Below are positions 61,897-64,000 of a DNA stretch of 64,000 bases, in pieces. The notes under the pieces were generated by a model. It was not told the DNA's origin. It saw only the letters and a program-made list of their open reading frames with translations, and ran no database searches. The DNA comes from Telmatherina bonti (lineage: Eukaryota; Chordata; Actinopteri; Atheriniformes; Telmatherinidae), in the NCBI GenBank assembly GCA_933228915.1, contig OW121827.1:8794619-8858618 (forward strand). The letters run 5' to 3'. The stretch's first letter is position 1, and each line of letters begins with the position of its first letter. The translations under genes and the position numbers were made by a program.

Positions 61897-62185
61897 ATGA
61901 AATGAAATGAAAAATACTTTATTAATCCCCAAAGGTGAATTCATTATTGTAGTATATAATAATAATTAATTTGAGGAGGTTTTGTCCCGAAGGCTGATGG
62001 CTGCCGGGAGGAATGATCTTCTGTATCTTTCAGTCTTGCATCAGACCTGAAGTAGCCTCTCACTGAACACACTTTGTTGTTTCATCACTGTGTTGTGGAG
62101 AGGGTGTGAAGAATCCTCCATCATCTTCATCAGCTTGTGCAGCATTCTTCTTTGGACAATCAGCTCCAGCGGCTCCAGAGTTACT
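61897..62185 (-). mobile_element. L2 LINE 3' end fragment, A3 copy
   Basis: This matches 25392-25678 and ends at the same base against TGTGGCAGACAG, so the truncation is shared by A2 and A3. Confidence 0.85.
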
Positions 62186-62369
62186 GTGGCAGACAGAGTC
62201 ATCAGTGGGTCCCTACACTCAAATTACAGTTATTTTCATGTTAATTTGATTAATAATTATTTGTATTTAGTACAGCTGATGTTCAAAGGGTTGTGAAAAA
62301 TGCCTGTGTTTTTCTGATGAAGAAAAGTCGATTTAATGTTATCCAGCATGATGTAGTGCCAAACTTCTA

Positions 62370-62384
62370 CCAGCAGAGGGCGCG
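62370..62384 (+). promoter_or_regulatory. Candidate CTCF site, A3 copy
   Basis: CCAGCAGAGGGCGCG, identical to 25863-25877. Binding is inferred from motif only. Confidence 0.4.
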
Positions 62385-62493
62385 TTCGCTGCACTCTTCA
62401 GCAAAAAGGGAACTCTCGCGGTGTTTAGTGAATGAGAACACATAAGCGCGAAGAAGTTGTGTGTGGCGAACTGGCAATAAAACCATAGACTCT

Positions 62494-62595
<102 letters not shown>

Positions 62596-62602
62596 TATAC
62601 AT

Positions 62603-64000
62603 ATGAAGCTGCTGAAGTCCTTCCAGAATGTTGTGGAGTGTGTACAAAGCCAGAAGAGGTGCTGAACAGTCTCTAGATGGTTTCCACAAAAAGAGCAGTT
62701 CACATCAATAAACTTTTTGAATTTTTCCATGTAGTGGTTTGCAGGAAAGTACTTATGGATGATTTTAAACGAGATTTCTTTCACCTTATTTGTTCCAAAA
62801 AACTTGTTAGGAATTGTCCATATTTTCTTCCAGTTGATCTCATTTCCAAAAGAATTCCAGTATGATACAATGTGTGGGACAGAGACACATTCTTTCTGAA
62901 ATAAGGAACGTATCTTCCTATTGGAGTTTTTATAAAAAGGTTAAACAGATTCGTCCTACTATTGTATCTATGGGATTGGGGAGAGAAGCAGGTTGTAGGT
63001 TAGAATCAGTACTTCTGAACAGCATTTTGATGCCCGGAGATATCGCATCAAATACTATTGCAAATTCTTTGGGAGTGGCTGGAAATTTATATGTGTTTAG
63101 GAATTCTGAGTAAGACATGAGTTGTCCATTAAACAGCTGATTCACTAAGATAATCTTTTTCTCAATCCAATTAGGGAAGTATAAAGATTTATTCTTACGT
63201 AATATGTCTCCATTGTTCCAAATCAAATATTTATGGGGAGAGAAATTATTTTGATATATTAGGGACCATGTTAAAAGGACTTGTTTGTGGAATAATGAAA
63301 GTTTTTCCAGAACTTTGTCTACATTATAATTGCAGCCTAATATAAAATTCAGACCACCAAACCTGGAGAAAATGTATTTGGGAATAAAATGGAGACAGGA
63401 TTTTTAAGAAAATGTTTTGCCCAATTGATTTTAAAGGTATTGTTTAGAGTAGTGAAATCTAAGGCATTTAGTCCACCATTTTCATAGTCATTCATTATTA
63501 CACTTTTTCTGACATAGTGTGTTCTGTTTTCCAGATAAAATTGTAGATCATACAGTCAATATCCTTACAGGATTTGTTATCCACATGAAGAGAGAGGGCA
63601 GCATACGTTAGTCGGGATAAACCCTCAGCTTTGGAGAGCAAGACCCTTCCCCTTACTGTCAGCTCTCTCTGCAACCAATGATTTAGTTTAGTTTTTTTAA
63701 TAAGAGGTTTAAAGTTTGCTAAAATTCTTCTTTTTTGGTCTTTACAAAGGACTATACCTAGATAAGTCGCTTCAGTCTGGACAGAAATATTACAAATATG
63801 TTGAATATTACAATCTTTAACAGGTAATAATTGGCATTTGTTAAAATTTAGAGTCAGACCAGAAACTTTAGAGAATTCATCAATAACTTGCGATGCAATA
63901 CGAACCTGATTGGCATTCTTAAGAAAGATTGCAGTGTCATCAGCCAGTTGACTGATCATGACTTCTCTTCCTGCTATGTTTATACCTCTCAGGGCACTGT
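62603..64000 (-). pseudogene. Second L1 ORF2 fragment, A3 copy
   Basis: This corresponds to 28265-29660. The C-terminal patch CSFCGNHLETVQHLFWLC (about 62643-62696) and the reverse transcriptase segment QLADDTAIFLKNANQVRIAS (about 63893-63952) are visible, with frame breaks between them as in the other copy. The 3' end of ORF2 is cut at the (AT)n junction, and the 5' side runs off the window. Confidence 0.85.

Overview
This window looks like accessory DNA from a percomorph-type teleost fish. The reasons are three single-exon TRIM (RING/B-box/coiled-coil/PRY-SPRY) genes of the fish TRIM16/TRIM25/finTRIM kind, a fish-typical mix of transposons (L2/CR1, L1/Tx1, Ty3/gypsy, hAT, Tc1, piggyBac, PIF/Harbinger), a family of about 690 bp interspersed repeats, and long (AT)n tracts. 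The species cannot be fixed from the sequence. No RNA genes, CRISPR or bacterial features were seen.

Layout. Positions 1-5684 (block A1) are a segmental duplication shared with 21080-25678 (A2) and, in part, with 57958-62602 (A3). Each block holds a dead PIF/Harbinger transposase joined to a 5'-truncated L1, which is itself split by an LTR-like insertion. To the right of A1 lies a nested pile: an L2 element (5.4-8.9 kb) split by a hAT element with a perfect 8 bp target duplication, a Ty3/gypsy pol remnant (9.0-10.4 kb), and a nearly intact full-length L1 (11.0-16.0 kb) inserted in the gypsy 3' region, whose LTR follows at 16.4-16.65 kb. TRIM unit 1 (16.8-20.85 kb) carries the first TRIM gene and runs straight into A2. 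After A2 come an (AT)n tract with a Tc1 element in it (26.1-27.7 kb), a second L1 lacking ORF1 (27.8-31.75 kb), a complete interspersed repeat, and an inverted copy of the gypsy 3' end (32.4-33.3 kb). TRIM unit 2 (33.3-38.96 kb) is interrupted by a piggyBac relic with a nested Harbinger-like fragment. The stretch 39-47.5 kb is mostly transposon debris (hAT, L2, LINE ORF1, gypsy, SINE-like). TRIM unit 3 (47.6-50.4 kb) follows. The stretch 50.7-57.95 kb has no gene I can recognise. A3 then runs to the window end inside another copy of the second L1.

Biology. The only genes that look intact are the three TRIM genes, all on the minus strand. They are nearly identical through RING, B-boxes and coiled coil, and differ mainly in the SPRY domain. 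Two of them have a consensus interferon-stimulated response element just upstream of the start codon; the middle one has a different 5' end and a TATA box instead. This fits a tandemly expanding, interferon-linked antiviral TRIM cluster, shaped by transposon insertion and by recombination between repeats. The left edge of the window begins in DNA that lies just upstream of a TRIM gene in the other unit, so another TRIM copy probably lies to the left. I see no clearly undescribed molecular system. The most informative parts are the promoter and SPRY divergence of the TRIM copies and the transposon insertions that can be dated by empty sites within the window itself.
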